This document shows positions 9,590 to 17,549 of a DNA stretch of 47,395 nt, piece after piece (the first letter of the stretch is position 1; the number at the start of each line of letters is the position of its first letter). The translations under genes and the position numbers were made by a program. The stretch lies in the NCBI GenBank assembly GCA_900545815.1, contig URAM01000012.1:1-47395 (forward strand), in the 5' to 3' direction. A model generated the notes under the pieces. The model did no database searches. It saw only the letters and a list, made by a program, of their open reading frames with translations, and had not been told where the DNA came from. This stretch comes from an uncultured Eubacteriales bacterium. Its GTDB lineage: Bacteria; Bacillota; Clostridia; Oscillospirales; Oscillospiraceae.

Positions 9590-9820
9590 ATGAAAGAGCT
9601 GTTGACCTACATTGCAAGAAATCTGGTAGAGAAACCGGATGAAGTTTCTGTCAACGAAATTGATTGTGATGGCGAGATCGTTCTGGAACTTCGGGTCGCT
9701 CCGGAGGATATGGGCAAGGTCATTGGTCGCCAGGGGCGGATTGCGAAAGAGATCCGCGCCGTGGTTCGCTCCTTCGCCCAGCGGAAGAACACCAGGGTCT
9801 CCGTGGAGATTCTGGACTGA
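9590..9820 (+). CDS. khpA: KH-domain RNA-binding protein KhpA
   Basis: A 76-residue single KH-domain protein. The KH signature VIGRQGRIAKEIRAVV contains the GxxG RNA-contacting loop (GRQG). KhpA pairs with KhpB/Jag in Firmicutes and affects cell division, elongation and mRNA/sRNA levels. Its position between rpsP and rimM is the classic one (ylqC in Bacillus subtilis). A GAGAGGAGA ribosome site precedes the ATG. Confidence 0.95.
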   Translation: MKELLTYIARNLVEKPDEVSVNEIDCDGEIVLELRVAPEDMGKVIGRQGRIAKEIRAVVRSFAQRKNTRVSVEILD

Positions 9821-9821
9821 G

Positions 9822-9884
9822 AGCACTGCCGTATCAGGAATATCCGGTAACTTCGTGTCCGCCGGATTCTTGTGCGGCAGTGCT
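9822..9884 (+). terminator. Two-tier hairpin between khpA and rimM (attenuator or processing site)
   Basis: AGCACTGCCG (9822-9831) pairs perfectly with CGGCAGTGCT (9875-9884), enclosing a second pairing ATCCGG/CCGGAT, and is followed by the U-rich TTCTATTCTAT. It could partially terminate transcription or protect the upstream mRNA. It lies inside the operon, so full termination would cut off rimM and trmD unless they have another promoter. Confidence 0.55.
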
Positions 9885-9929
9885 TTCTATTCTATAGAAA
9901 ACAGATGATGCGATAGATGCAGGAGTAAC

Positions 9930-10433
9930 ATGAAGATGACACAAGCGAATTACCTGGAAGTGGGCAAGATCTTGAATACCCACGGCGTCCGTGGAGAGCT
10001 GAAAATCCAGCCCTGGCTGGACACCCCACAACTGTTTCAGGCGCTCCCCCAGCTCTTTGTCAACGGCAAGTCCTACACCGTCCAGTCCGTCCGGATGCAG
10101 GGGGCCAACGTGCTGGTGCTGCTGGAGGGCATCACCTCCATTGACGATGCCCTGCCCTTGAAGGGTCGGGTGGCTTCTGCCAAGCGGGAGGACATCCCGT
10201 TGGAGGAAGGACGGCACTTTGTGGCTGACTTGATCGGCCTGAAGGCCAAAAACATCGAAACCGGTGAATATTTCGGCACGGTCACAGAGATTTCAGAATA
10301 TCCCGCCCACGATGTCTATGTAGTGGAAGGAGAGAATACCTACCTCATCCCTGACGTGCCCGCCTTCGTCAAGGAACTGAACGTGGCGGAGGGGTACATT
10401 GCCTTCCAAGTGTTGGAGGGGATGGCCCAATGA
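9930..10433 (+). CDS. rimM: Ribosome maturation factor RimM
   Basis: A 167-residue 16S rRNA processing factor that acts on the head of the 30S subunit together with bS19. The N-terminal domain begins YLEVGKILNTHGVRGELKI, a RimM hallmark, and the C-terminal PRC-barrel includes YVVEGENTYLIPDVPAFV. An AGGAG site is only 4-5 nt before the first ATG; a second in-frame ATG two codons on (9936) is an equally plausible start. The stop overlaps trmD by 4 nt (ATGA), indicating translational coupling. Confidence 0.96.
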   Translation: MKMTQANYLEVGKILNTHGVRGELKIQPWLDTPQLFQALPQLFVNGKSYTVQSVRMQGANVLVLLEGITSIDDALPLKGRVASAKREDIPLEEGRHFVADLIGLKAKNIETGEYFGTVTEISEYPAHDVYVVEGENTYLIPDVPAFVKELNVAEGYIAFQVLEGMAQ

Positions 10434-11197
10434 GGATCGATATTATGACCCTGTTTCCGGAGACGGTAGGCGATATGATGAATGAGTCCATTTTGGGACG
10501 CGCCCAGGAGCGGGATTTTATCAAGATCGAGTGCCATCAGATTCGGGACTACACCACCAACAAGCAGAACCAGGTGGACGACTACCCCTACGGCGGCGGT
10601 CACGGCGCCGTCCTTCAGGCGGACCCGCTGTTCCGGTGCTGGGAGCACATCTGCCAGGAGGTGGGACAACCCCGTGTCCACACCATCTATATGTCCCCCT
10701 GCGGCAAGACCTTCTGCCAGGCGGACGCCAAGCGGCTGGCGCGGGAGTTTGACAACCTCATCTTGGTGTGCGGCCACTACGAGGGCATTGACGAGCGCTT
10801 CATCGAGGAGTGCGTGGACGAGGAGATGAGCCTGGGAGATTTCGTCCTCACCGGCGGGGAATACGCCGCCATGGCCATCGCCGATGCCGTGTGCCGGCTC
10901 TGCCCAGGGGTGCTGTCTACACCGGAGTGCTACGAGAATGAAAGCCACTGGGATGGGCTGTTGGAGTATCCGCAATACTCCCGCCCCTACGAATGGCACG
11001 GCCGGAAGGTGCCGGATATTCTGTTGTCTGGGCATCACGCCAACATCGCCAAGTGGCGGAGAAAGATGTCCCTGCGCCGGACAAGAGAGCGGCGGCCGGA
11101 TATGTATGCCAAGCTGGATCTATCCTCTAAAGCCGACCAGAAATTGCTGGCGGAGATAGAGGCGGAAGACCGTGCGGCACAGGCAGAACAGAAGTGA
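10430..11197 (+). CDS. trmD: tRNA (guanine-N1-)-methyltransferase TrmD
   Basis: A 255-residue SPOUT (trefoil-knot) methyltransferase that makes m1G37 in tRNAs to prevent +1 frameshifting. It begins MRIDIMTLFPE and contains LVCGHYEGIDERF, LGDFVLTGGE in the AdoMet-binding knot, and the C-terminal YPQYSRPYEWHG/PDILLSGHHANIAKWR. Full length. rplS usually follows trmD in this cluster but is absent here; strong hairpins close the operon instead. Confidence 0.98.
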   Translation: MRIDIMTLFPETVGDMMNESILGRAQERDFIKIECHQIRDYTTNKQNQVDDYPYGGGHGAVLQADPLFRCWEHICQEVGQPRVHTIYMSPCGKTFCQADAKRLAREFDNLILVCGHYEGIDERFIEECVDEEMSLGDFVLTGGEYAAMAIADAVCRLCPGVLSTPECYENESHWDGLLEYPQYSRPYEWHGRKVPDILLSGHHANIAKWRRKMSLRRTRERRPDMYAKLDLSSKADQKLLAEIEAEDRAAQAEQK

Positions 11198-11204
11198 TCG
11201 CAAC

Positions 11205-11247
11205 CCCAGAGAACGGTGTGACCTGCGCAGGCGCACCGTTCTCTGGG
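11205..11247 (+). terminator. Large hairpin after trmD
   Basis: A 14-bp perfect stem (left arm 11205-11218, right arm 11234-11247) with a 15-nt loop that can itself pair. It starts 8 nt after the trmD stop. There is no T-run after it, so it may be an RNA-stabilising 3' end or an NusA-type terminator rather than a classical one. Confidence 0.5.
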
Positions 11248-11294
11248 CATTTCTGCCCTGGCTAGGAGCGTACCAGTCTGTTGGTGGGCGAACA

Positions 11295-11340
11295 AACACC
11301 CGTCTGATTTCCAAATTGGAAGTCAGACGGGTGTTTTTAT
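11295..11340. terminator. Bidirectional terminator between trmD and the lipoprotein gene
   Basis: An 18-bp stem with one G-U pair, AACACCCGTCTGATTTCC against GGAAGTCAGACGGGTGTT, and a 5-nt loop at 11313-11317. It is flanked by TTTTTAT on the plus side and by A-rich sequence that gives a U-tract on the minus side. It sits between convergent genes and can end both transcripts. Confidence 0.85.
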
Positions 11341-11347
11341 GTCATAT

Positions 11348-12982
11348 TTATGCGGTCTTTACCGTCAGCGGCAGTTTCAGCTGGAAATACTGGCACAACT
11401 CCTCCATAGCGCTTGCCATATCCCCGCCGGCGTTGTCGGCGTAGATGGAGTACTCATACACCACAGCGTACTGGCTACCCTTCACCTGAGTGATCACGCT
11501 GAGCCAGGTCACCTGGCAGTCCCGATCCGGATCCTGGTAGGCAAAACCGGCAACGCAGGCAGTGCCCTTTTCATTGGATACGACCTTGGTGGCCTTTTGG
11601 AGGATTTGATACTCCCACTCAGTCTGGTAGGTATCCACATAGGTGTCCACGCTCTCTTTCAAGATCTCCGTGAGCTTCCGGCCGGCCAGTTCAATGTCAT
11701 ACACGTTGCCCTCCCAGCCGCTGGCGCTCTGGTAGACGCTGTAGGGCAGGTCGTCCTTTCCCTTGTCCGTCTCCGCATACTCTGCGCCGGGCACCATGGG
11801 CAGGGTGAGCTTTTTGTCGTCCTCGGTGACCATATCCATGGATTTCAGGTGGGGGTACCCGTTCAGCTCAGACAGCTTCAAGTCGGAACCGTAATCTCGG
11901 GTGTCGTCCCCTTCCTCCTGATAGCGCTTGTCCCAGTCGAACTCCGCCGGAAGGTCTTCCTCCGCCTGGGTGGTGTTGTTGGCATTGGCGATGGCCTGGT
12001 CGCTCAAGTACACGTTCGCCAGTTCTTCCGCCACATCCGACTGCTTCTGCCACTGCGCCGGTGCCGTCCACTGCTCTGGCGCCTGCTTCAGCGGGGTCAC
12101 CGTTGCCTTCACATAACGGGGACTGTCCCCCTTCTCCATGGCAGTCAGGCTATACACACCCTCTTTGCTCTTAGTCACCGTGGCTTCCAGCGCAGCGCCC
12201 TTGGCCACGCCACTGTTTTGCAGGGCAGTCAGGTCGTCTTGATATTCCGCCCACTGGTTCTCCAAATAGTCCTTGCTGCTCCAACCGGTCATGGCCAACG
12301 TGTCCTCCACGCTGGTCAGCAACTGGGTCAGCAGGCTGCAATAGGCGTCCTCATGCTCGATCAGCTGGGTGAGCCAGTCCGTCTTTACCAACTCCAGCCC
12401 CTTTGCATCCAAGGAGAGGGTATACAATCCCTCCTTCTCGGTCACACTGCTTTTCAGCGTTTTCCCCAGGCCATCGTACCACTTGGAAAAGGCGCCGCTG
12501 GCTCCCTCGTTCTTCTCCCACAAGGCAAAGACATCCTCACTGACAGAGAGCTTCACATACTTGCCATCCAACTTCTGCTTTATCTTTTCCAAGCTCTGAA
12601 TGTCATCCGTATAGTCCTCACTGTCGGTGGTCATGTCCTGGTACTGCTGTTCCAGGTAGGCGATCCAGCTGTCCAGCTGCAAGTAGATGTTCTTCCCGTC
12701 CACCAGGATGTGCATGGAGCCCAAGGTCTTGTCCCCTTTGCCGAAGGCCGTCAAGGTCAAATCCGCTTGGCTGTTGCTCTTGGAGACCGTGCCGGTGAGC
12801 TTTTTCCCCGTCTCCCAGGTTTCATCCTGGGCAGAGGTCAGCTCCACCTGGTAATCCTTCTGGTTTTTAGCCTCCCGCAAGGTATCCAAAAACCCGTCCG
12901 CCGCGCTCTTGCTGCCACAGCCAGTCAGCAAGGTCAACGGCAGGCAGAGCGCCAGCAGCACCGCACACAATTTCTTCTTCAT
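11348..12982 (-). CDS. Putative lipoprotein of unknown function
   Basis: A 544-residue protein with a clear lipoprotein signal peptide: MKKK, a hydrophobic stretch, then the lipobox LLTGC with the lipidated Cys at residue 22. The mature part is acidic and rich in Thr, Asp and Lys, with no recognised catalytic motif. It should be anchored to the outer face of the membrane. The segment around 70-200 (GSMHILVDGKNIYLQ, then ALWEKNEGASGAFSKW) resembles LppX/outer-membrane-carrier-like lipoproteins only in general style. It lies 24 bp downstream of mnmA on the same strand, so the two may be cotranscribed. Function unknown. Confidence 0.85.
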   Translation of the reverse strand: MKKKLCAVLLALCLPLTLLTGCGSKSAADGFLDTLREAKNQKDYQVELTSAQDETWETGKKLTGTVSKSNSQADLTLTAFGKGDKTLGSMHILVDGKNIYLQLDSWIAYLEQQYQDMTTDSEDYTDDIQSLEKIKQKLDGKYVKLSVSEDVFALWEKNEGASGAFSKWYDGLGKTLKSSVTEKEGLYTLSLDAKGLELVKTDWLTQLIEHEDAYCSLLTQLLTSVEDTLAMTGWSSKDYLENQWAEYQDDLTALQNSGVAKGAALEATVTKSKEGVYSLTAMEKGDSPRYVKATVTPLKQAPEQWTAPAQWQKQSDVAEELANVYLSDQAIANANNTTQAEEDLPAEFDWDKRYQEEGDDTRDYGSDLKLSELNGYPHLKSMDMVTEDDKKLTLPMVPGAEYAETDKGKDDLPYSVYQSASGWEGNVYDIELAGRKLTEILKESVDTYVDTYQTEWEYQILQKATKVVSNEKGTACVAGFAYQDPDRDCQVTWLSVITQVKGSQYAVVYEYSIYADNAGGDMASAMEELCQYFQLKLPLTVKTA

Positions 12983-13006
12983 AGGCTTTGGCTCCTTTCT
13001 GTTCCG

Positions 13007-14095
13007 TCACTGGTCGTTGTTCCAGGGCTTGACAATGGTACCGCCCCCCAGAACTACGTCCCCATCATAGAGCACCACCGCCTGCCCTGGCGTCACTGCC
13101 CGCACCGGCGTGTCAAAGCGCACCAGCAGCTCATCCTCCCCAGTCTGTTCCACCGTACAGGGCGTCTCTAGTTGGGTGTGACGGGTCTTAGCGGTACAGC
13201 GGAGGGGCTGATGGATGTGGTCGCAGGCGATCAGGTTCAGGTCGGTGGCCACTAGGCCGTTGGCATACAGCTCATCGTTGTCCCCCAGGGTAACCGTGTT
13301 GGCGTTCACGTCCTTGTCCACCACATAGGCTCGTTTGCCCAGAGCGATGTTCAGGTTTTTCCGCTGACCCAGGGTGTACCGGATATGCCCCTTGTGGGTG
13401 CCCAGCACGTTGCCGTCTCGGTCGATGTAGTTGCCGCAGGGGACGGTGGTGCCAGTGAAGTGCTCAATGAACCCGCCGTAGTCGCCGTTGGGCACGAAAC
13501 AGATGTCCTGGCTGTCCCGTTTTCGGGCGTTCAGAAAGCCGTGCTGAGCAGCGATCTCCCGCACCTCCACCTTGGTCAGGCCGCCCAGGGGCAGCAGAAA
13601 ATGTGCCATCTGCTCCTGGGTCAGGTTGTAGAGGAAGTAGGTCTGGTCTTTTTTGGTGTCCACACTCTTTTTCAGCAGCCATCGGCCGTTCTCCTGGACG
13701 ATCTGCCCATAGTGACCGGTGGCCACATAGTCCATCTCGATCTCCCGCGCACGGCTCACCAGCTTGCCGAACTTCATATACCGGTTGCAGTTGATGCAGG
13801 GGTTTGGGGTCAGCCCATGCAGGTAGCTGTCCGCAAAGGGCTGCATGACGGTGCGGCGGAAGTCCTCTGCGAAGTTGAACACATAGTGCTGCAAGCCCAG
13901 CCGGTAGCAGACGGATTTGGCGTCGTCCACATCCCTAAGAGAACAGCAGGATGATTCCATCCCCGCCCCAATATCTTCGTTGTCGAACAGGCGCATGGTG
14001 CATCCCACCACGTCATATCCCTGCTCCTTCAGCAGGCAGGCAGATACGGAGCTATCTACCCCGCCGCTCATGCCGCACAATACTTTTCCCTTCAA
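13007..14095 (-). CDS. mnmA: tRNA-specific 2-thiouridylase MnmA
   Basis: ATP-dependent enzyme that adds sulfur to U34 of Lys, Glu and Gln tRNAs. The 362-residue protein has the PP-loop GMSGGVDSSVS (8-18), the catalytic Cys in PNPCINCN and the second catalytic Cys in SQDICFV. The best start is a TTG at 14095 with GAGGGAAG about 8 nt upstream, giving MKGKVLCGMSGGVDSS; the next ATG (residue 9) would remove the first beta strand before the PP-loop. It differs from the E. coli form (CTMRLFDNED in place of GLFMKNW), as in many Clostridia. Confidence 0.95.
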   Translation of the reverse strand: MKGKVLCGMSGGVDSSVSACLLKEQGYDVVGCTMRLFDNEDIGAGMESSCCSLRDVDDAKSVCYRLGLQHYVFNFAEDFRRTVMQPFADSYLHGLTPNPCINCNRYMKFGKLVSRAREIEMDYVATGHYGQIVQENGRWLLKKSVDTKKDQTYFLYNLTQEQMAHFLLPLGGLTKVEVREIAAQHGFLNARKRDSQDICFVPNGDYGGFIEHFTGTTVPCGNYIDRDGNVLGTHKGHIRYTLGQRKNLNIALGKRAYVVDKDVNANTVTLGDNDELYANGLVATDLNLIACDHIHQPLRCTAKTRHTQLETPCTVEQTGEDELLVRFDTPVRAVTPGQAVVLYDGDVVLGGGTIVKPWNNDQ

Positions 14096-14114
14096 ACGAT
14101 GCTTCCCTCTTTCG

Positions 14115-14139
14115 CTTCCAATACTTTGGAAGTTTTTTT
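14115..14139 (+). terminator. Plus-strand intrinsic terminator-like hairpin upstream of mnmA
   Basis: CTTCCAA (14115-14121) pairs with TTGGAAG (14126-14132) over a 4-nt loop and is followed by seven T (14133-14139). It is oriented for plus-strand transcripts, yet no plus-strand gene ends nearby. It may block antisense transcription coming out of mnmA, or be a chance motif. Confidence 0.4.
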
Positions 14140-14156
14140 CTTCTTGTAGCAGAAAG

Positions 14157-14197
14157 CCTCTGCATGAGCCGGTGCTGCCACCGGCTCAATACAGAGG
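14157..14197 (-). terminator. Hairpin after the Clp ATPase gene
   Basis: TGAGCCGGTG/CACCGGCTCA (10-bp stem, 4-nt loop) inside an outer CCTCTG/CAGAGG pairing, 9 bp past the Clp stop. On the minus strand it is followed by CTTTCTGC, only weakly U-rich, so it may be a partial terminator. Confidence 0.5.
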
Positions 14198-14205
14198 TGT
14201 CGTGG

Positions 14206-16755
14206 TTATTCCAGAACGATCTTATCCTGCGCAGCTGTGGCATGGATGGCCTTGACAGGCTCCATGTAGCTGTCGATCAGGCGCAGGGCGATGGCGTCCT
14301 CCAGCTCCCGCTGGATGAGCCGACGCAGGTTCCGAGCGCCGTAGGTCAGGGAGTAAGATTTCTTGGTCAGGTATTCCTCCAAGCTGTCGTCCCAAGTGAA
14401 GGCGATGTCCTTTTCCCGCATGGCGTCCCGCAGCTCGCCCAGCATGATGCGGGTGATACCACGGAAGTTGTCCTCGGTCAGGCGGTTGAAATGAATGATC
14501 TCATCCACACGGTTGAGGAATTCCGGACGGAGGAAAGACTGCAATGCCTTCATGGTCTTCTCCTTGTCCTGCTGGCTGATGGTACGCCCAAAGCCTACAG
14601 AGCTGCTCTGGCCGGAACTGCCGGCATTGGAGGTCATGACGATGACGGTGTTCTCAAAGTTGACCTTTCTGCCATGGGCATCGGTGACCACACCATCATC
14701 TAGGATCTGGAGCAGGACATTGAGCACATCCGGATGCGCCTTCTCGATCTCATCAAAGAGGATAACACTATAAGGCTTCCGGCGGATTTTTTCTGTCAGC
14801 TGACCTGCTTCATCGTAGCCCACATAGCCGGGAGGGGAGCCGATGAGACGGGAGACAGCGTGCTTTTCCATATACTCGGACATATCCAGCCGAATGAGGG
14901 CGTCCGGAGTGTGGAACAGGTCGTTGGCCAACTGCTTGACCAGCTCGGTCTTGCCCACGCCGGTGGCTCCAACAAAGAGGAAGGAGACTGGCTTATGCTT
15001 GGGAGAAATGCCCACCCGATTCCGGCGGATGGCGGCGGTGACTGCATCAACAGCCTCATCCTGGCCGATGATATGCTCCTTGAGCCGTTCGTCCAGCTTG
15101 GACAGCCGTTCAAACTCGCTCTCCTCGATGCGGCTGGCAGGGATTCCCGTCCACTGTTCGACTACATTGGCCAGGTTTTCCACGGTCAGTTCGGGCTTGG
15201 GCAGCGCCTTGAGAGACTGGATGGCCTCCTCCACCTGGATGATCTTGCTGCGCAGCATGGCCACCTGGGCGTACTGCTGGTAATCCTGCGCCCGCAGCTC
15301 CTGAAGCTGCTTGGTCAGGTCGTCCAGGCGCTGGTTGGCATCGTCGATCTTCTCCTGGTTCTGCTTCAGGCAGATGTCCCGCTGGATCTGCTCATAATAC
15401 TCATTGGGGATGCGCAGGCGCTCCTGATTCAGCTCGGTGATCTCCTGGCGGATACGCGCCTGTTCCTTTTCTTTCTCATTGATCTCCAACCCACGGCGTG
15501 CCTCCGCCTCAGTGCTCTGCTGCTGAATCATATCCTGCTCCAGCTCCAAGTCGGCCTTTTCCTTCTTTTTCAAGGCCAGTTCCATCAGGTTCTTGTTGTG
15601 CAGGTTTACATCAGAGCAGGCTTCGTCCAACAGGTCGATGGCCTTATCGGGCAGGAAGCGGTCGGTGATATAGCGCTCGGACATGAGCACGGCCTGCCGT
15701 GCCACAGCATCGGGGATGACCACCTCGTGGAAGTCCTCATAGTAGTGGGCAATGCCGCGGATGATTTTCACGGTGTCGTTGATAGACGGCTCCGCCACAG
15801 TGACCGGCTGAAAACGGCGCTCTAGGGCGGCGTCCTTCTCGATATACTTCCGGTATTCATTGAAGGTCGTGGCGCCCACCACCTGAATTTCACCACGGGA
15901 GAGAGCAGGTTTCAGGATGTTGGCAGCATTCATAGAGCCTTCGGCGTCGCCGGCGCCTACCATGTTATGCACTTCGTCAATGACCAGGATGATGTTTCCA
16001 GCGCGGGTAATCTCCTTGATGAGCCCCTTCATCCGGCTCTCAAACTGGCCACGGAACTGGGTGCCTGCCACCAGGGCGGTCAGATCCAGCAAGTAGACCT
16101 CCTTGTCCTGGAGCTTGTAGGGCACCTGCCCCTTGACGATGCGCTGAGCCAGAGCTTCGGCGATGGCAGTCTTGCCTACGCCAGGCTCGCCGATGAGGCA
16201 GGGGTTGTTCTTCTGTCTCCGGTTCAAGATCTGAACCACACGAGCCAGCTCTTCCTCTCTGCCGATGATCTCATCCAACTGACCGGCGCGCGCCTTGTTG
16301 GTCAGGGAGATGCAGTAATTGTCCAGGAATTTGGATTTCTTCCCTTCCTTGGGTTTTCCTTCGGAGCGTCCTACTGTAGGCTCCTTGCCTTCGCTGGCCT
16401 CCTCCTCTGAATGGGAGCGGCGGTTGAACAGCTTGCCCAGGAAGGGGAAGGTGGCAGTCTTGCCTTCTTCGTCCTCCTCGTCCTCGCTGTCCCCCTCGCT
16501 CAAGTCCATGCCGCCGCCCATCAGCTCTTCCAGCCCTTCCGGGCCGCCGAAGGCGCTCATCATCTCATTGGTCAGGTTCTCCATATCTTCTTCGGTGATG
16601 CCCATTCGATCCATCATCTCCTGCACCGGCTGGATGCCCAGCTCCTTGGCGCATTTCAGACACAGACCCTCATTGACTGGGTCACCTTGATCCAATCTGG
16701 TAATAAAAACAACCGCCACATTTTTATGGCATCTAGAACACAGTTTCGGCTGCAT
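14206..16755 (-). CDS. ClpC/ClpE-family AAA+ unfoldase with N-terminal zinc finger
   Basis: An 849-residue protein-unfolding ATPase that should feed substrates to ClpP. It opens with a four-Cys zinc ribbon (C6, C9, C32, C35) as in ClpE and McsA, followed by an acidic linker (85-140) instead of the double Clp N domain. First ATPase module: Walker A GEPGVGKT (189-196), Walker B ILVIDE (256-261). A long charged, predicted coiled-coil middle segment spans about 385-520. Second module: Walker A GATGVGKT (596-603), Walker B VILFDE. The VGF tripeptide at 720-722 matches the ClpP-docking loop. No ctsR, mcsA or mcsB is adjacent, unlike the usual clpC operon. Cytosolic protein quality control is the expected role. 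Confidence 0.92.
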   Translation of the reverse strand: MQPKLCSRCHKNVAVVFITRLDQGDPVNEGLCLKCAKELGIQPVQEMMDRMGITEEDMENLTNEMMSAFGGPEGLEELMGGGMDLSEGDSEDEEDEEGKTATFPFLGKLFNRRSHSEEEASEGKEPTVGRSEGKPKEGKKSKFLDNYCISLTNKARAGQLDEIIGREEELARVVQILNRRQKNNPCLIGEPGVGKTAIAEALAQRIVKGQVPYKLQDKEVYLLDLTALVAGTQFRGQFESRMKGLIKEITRAGNIILVIDEVHNMVGAGDAEGSMNAANILKPALSRGEIQVVGATTFNEYRKYIEKDAALERRFQPVTVAEPSINDTVKIIRGIAHYYEDFHEVVIPDAVARQAVLMSERYITDRFLPDKAIDLLDEACSDVNLHNKNLMELALKKKEKADLELEQDMIQQQSTEAEARRGLEINEKEKEQARIRQEITELNQERLRIPNEYYEQIQRDICLKQNQEKIDDANQRLDDLTKQLQELRAQDYQQYAQVAMLRSKIIQVEEAIQSLKALPKPELTVENLANVVEQWTGIPASRIEESEFERLSKLDERLKEHIIGQDEAVDAVTAAIRRNRVGISPKHKPVSFLFVGATGVGKTELVKQLANDLFHTPDALIRLDMSEYMEKHAVSRLIGSPPGYVGYDEAGQLTEKIRRKPYSVILFDEIEKAHPDVLNVLLQILDDGVVTDAHGRKVNFENTVIVMTSNAGSSGQSSSVGFGRTISQQDKEKTMKALQSFLRPEFLNRVDEIIHFNRLTEDNFRGITRIMLGELRDAMREKDIAFTWDDSLEEYLTKKSYSLTYGARNLRRLIQRELEDAIALRLIDSYMEPVKAIHATAAQDKIVLE

Positions 16756-16782
16756 AATGTGTACTCCTTACAACTTTGTTTG

Positions 16783-16803
16783 GACGATGCAACTGACATC
16801 GTC
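16783..16803. promoter_or_regulatory. Inverted repeat upstream of the Clp ATPase gene
   Basis: A 7-bp perfect inverted repeat GACGATG/CATCGTC with a 7-bp spacer lies 28 bp before the start codon. It could be an operator. It does not match the CtsR heptad repeat (GGTCAAA direct repeats) or the long HrcA CIRCE palindrome. No confident -10/-35 pair was found in the 112-bp gap. Confidence 0.35.
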
Positions 16804-16867
16804 AACTTCTGCATTTGGGGTCACTATATCATACAAATATGAATAAATCTTGTTTTTCGAGATGGAA

Positions 16868-17536
16868 CTATCCTCTCGCCCAAGAAAAATTTGAAAAAAA
16901 CTGCAAAAACACGCTCTCCTGGGTCTCTGCCGCCGTCACCAGCCCCAAGCGGAGGATGACCCAGCAGACCAGTCCCACCACCAGCACGCCCTTGAGCAGT
17001 CCTATGCCGCCGCCCATAATGCGGTTGGCCAGGTTGAGCACCGGCAGCTTCGCCACCAAATTCAGCAGCTTGCTCACCAACTCCCACACCAGCAAAATCA
17101 GGCAAAAGGCGATGCCATACACCGCCCACCAGGCCACTGGCTGTGCCAGATCCTTTGCCACCGATTTGGCGGCACTCTCCAAGCTGGGTTTCAGACCAGA
17201 CTGGATGGCTTTTTGCAGCTGCTCGCTGGCTTTTTCGTAAGTCTCGCTGTTGCCGAAGATGGACAGGATGCCGCTGAGACTGTCTTTGGCGGTCTCGCCG
17301 GCGTCCTTCATTGACTGGTTCACGTTCTTCTCCAGCCGATCCTCCACGGTTGTGGTGATGCGCGGGGTGATGGCCTCGGCCACCACGGGAGACAGGCTGT
17401 CCGCCGCCACCTTGGCTCCGCCCAAGGCGACAAGGATGGAGAGCAGGCCGCACACCGTCAGCACCAAGCCCCGCCGGACGCCTAAGGCCGCAAAAAGGAG
17501 GACGACCAGGAACAAGATCACATCAAATACTGCCAT
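16868..17536 (-). CDS. CvpA-family membrane protein
   Basis: A 222-residue membrane protein starting MAVFDVILFLVVLLFAALG, with hydrophobic segments near residues 3-20, 25-45, 130-155 and 175-200 and a soluble loop (about 55-125) between. This resembles the CvpA family, named from colicin V production; in Firmicutes its role is unclear and probably concerns envelope homeostasis. An in-frame ATG 8 codons earlier exists, but the start at 17536 is preferred because GAGGTG is 7 nt before it and it follows the upstream stop by 13 nt. Confidence 0.85.
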   Translation of the reverse strand: MAVFDVILFLVVLLFAALGVRRGLVLTVCGLLSILVALGGAKVAADSLSPVVAEAITPRITTTVEDRLEKNVNQSMKDAGETAKDSLSGILSIFGNSETYEKASEQLQKAIQSGLKPSLESAAKSVAKDLAQPVAWWAVYGIAFCLILLVWELVSKLLNLVAKLPVLNLANRIMGGGIGLLKGVLVVGLVCWVILRLGLVTAAETQESVFLQFFSNFSWARG

Positions 17537-17549
17537 GGATTTCACCTCA

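Noticed and set aside
11339..13171. A 610-codon plus-strand open frame opposite the lipoprotein and mnmA genes
   Set aside because: Low-complexity antisense translation, no ribosome site, and it crosses the bidirectional terminator region and two real genes.
16756..16867. CtsR or HrcA control of the Clp gene
   Set aside because: No tandem GGTCAAA heptads and no CIRCE palindrome could be found in the gap.
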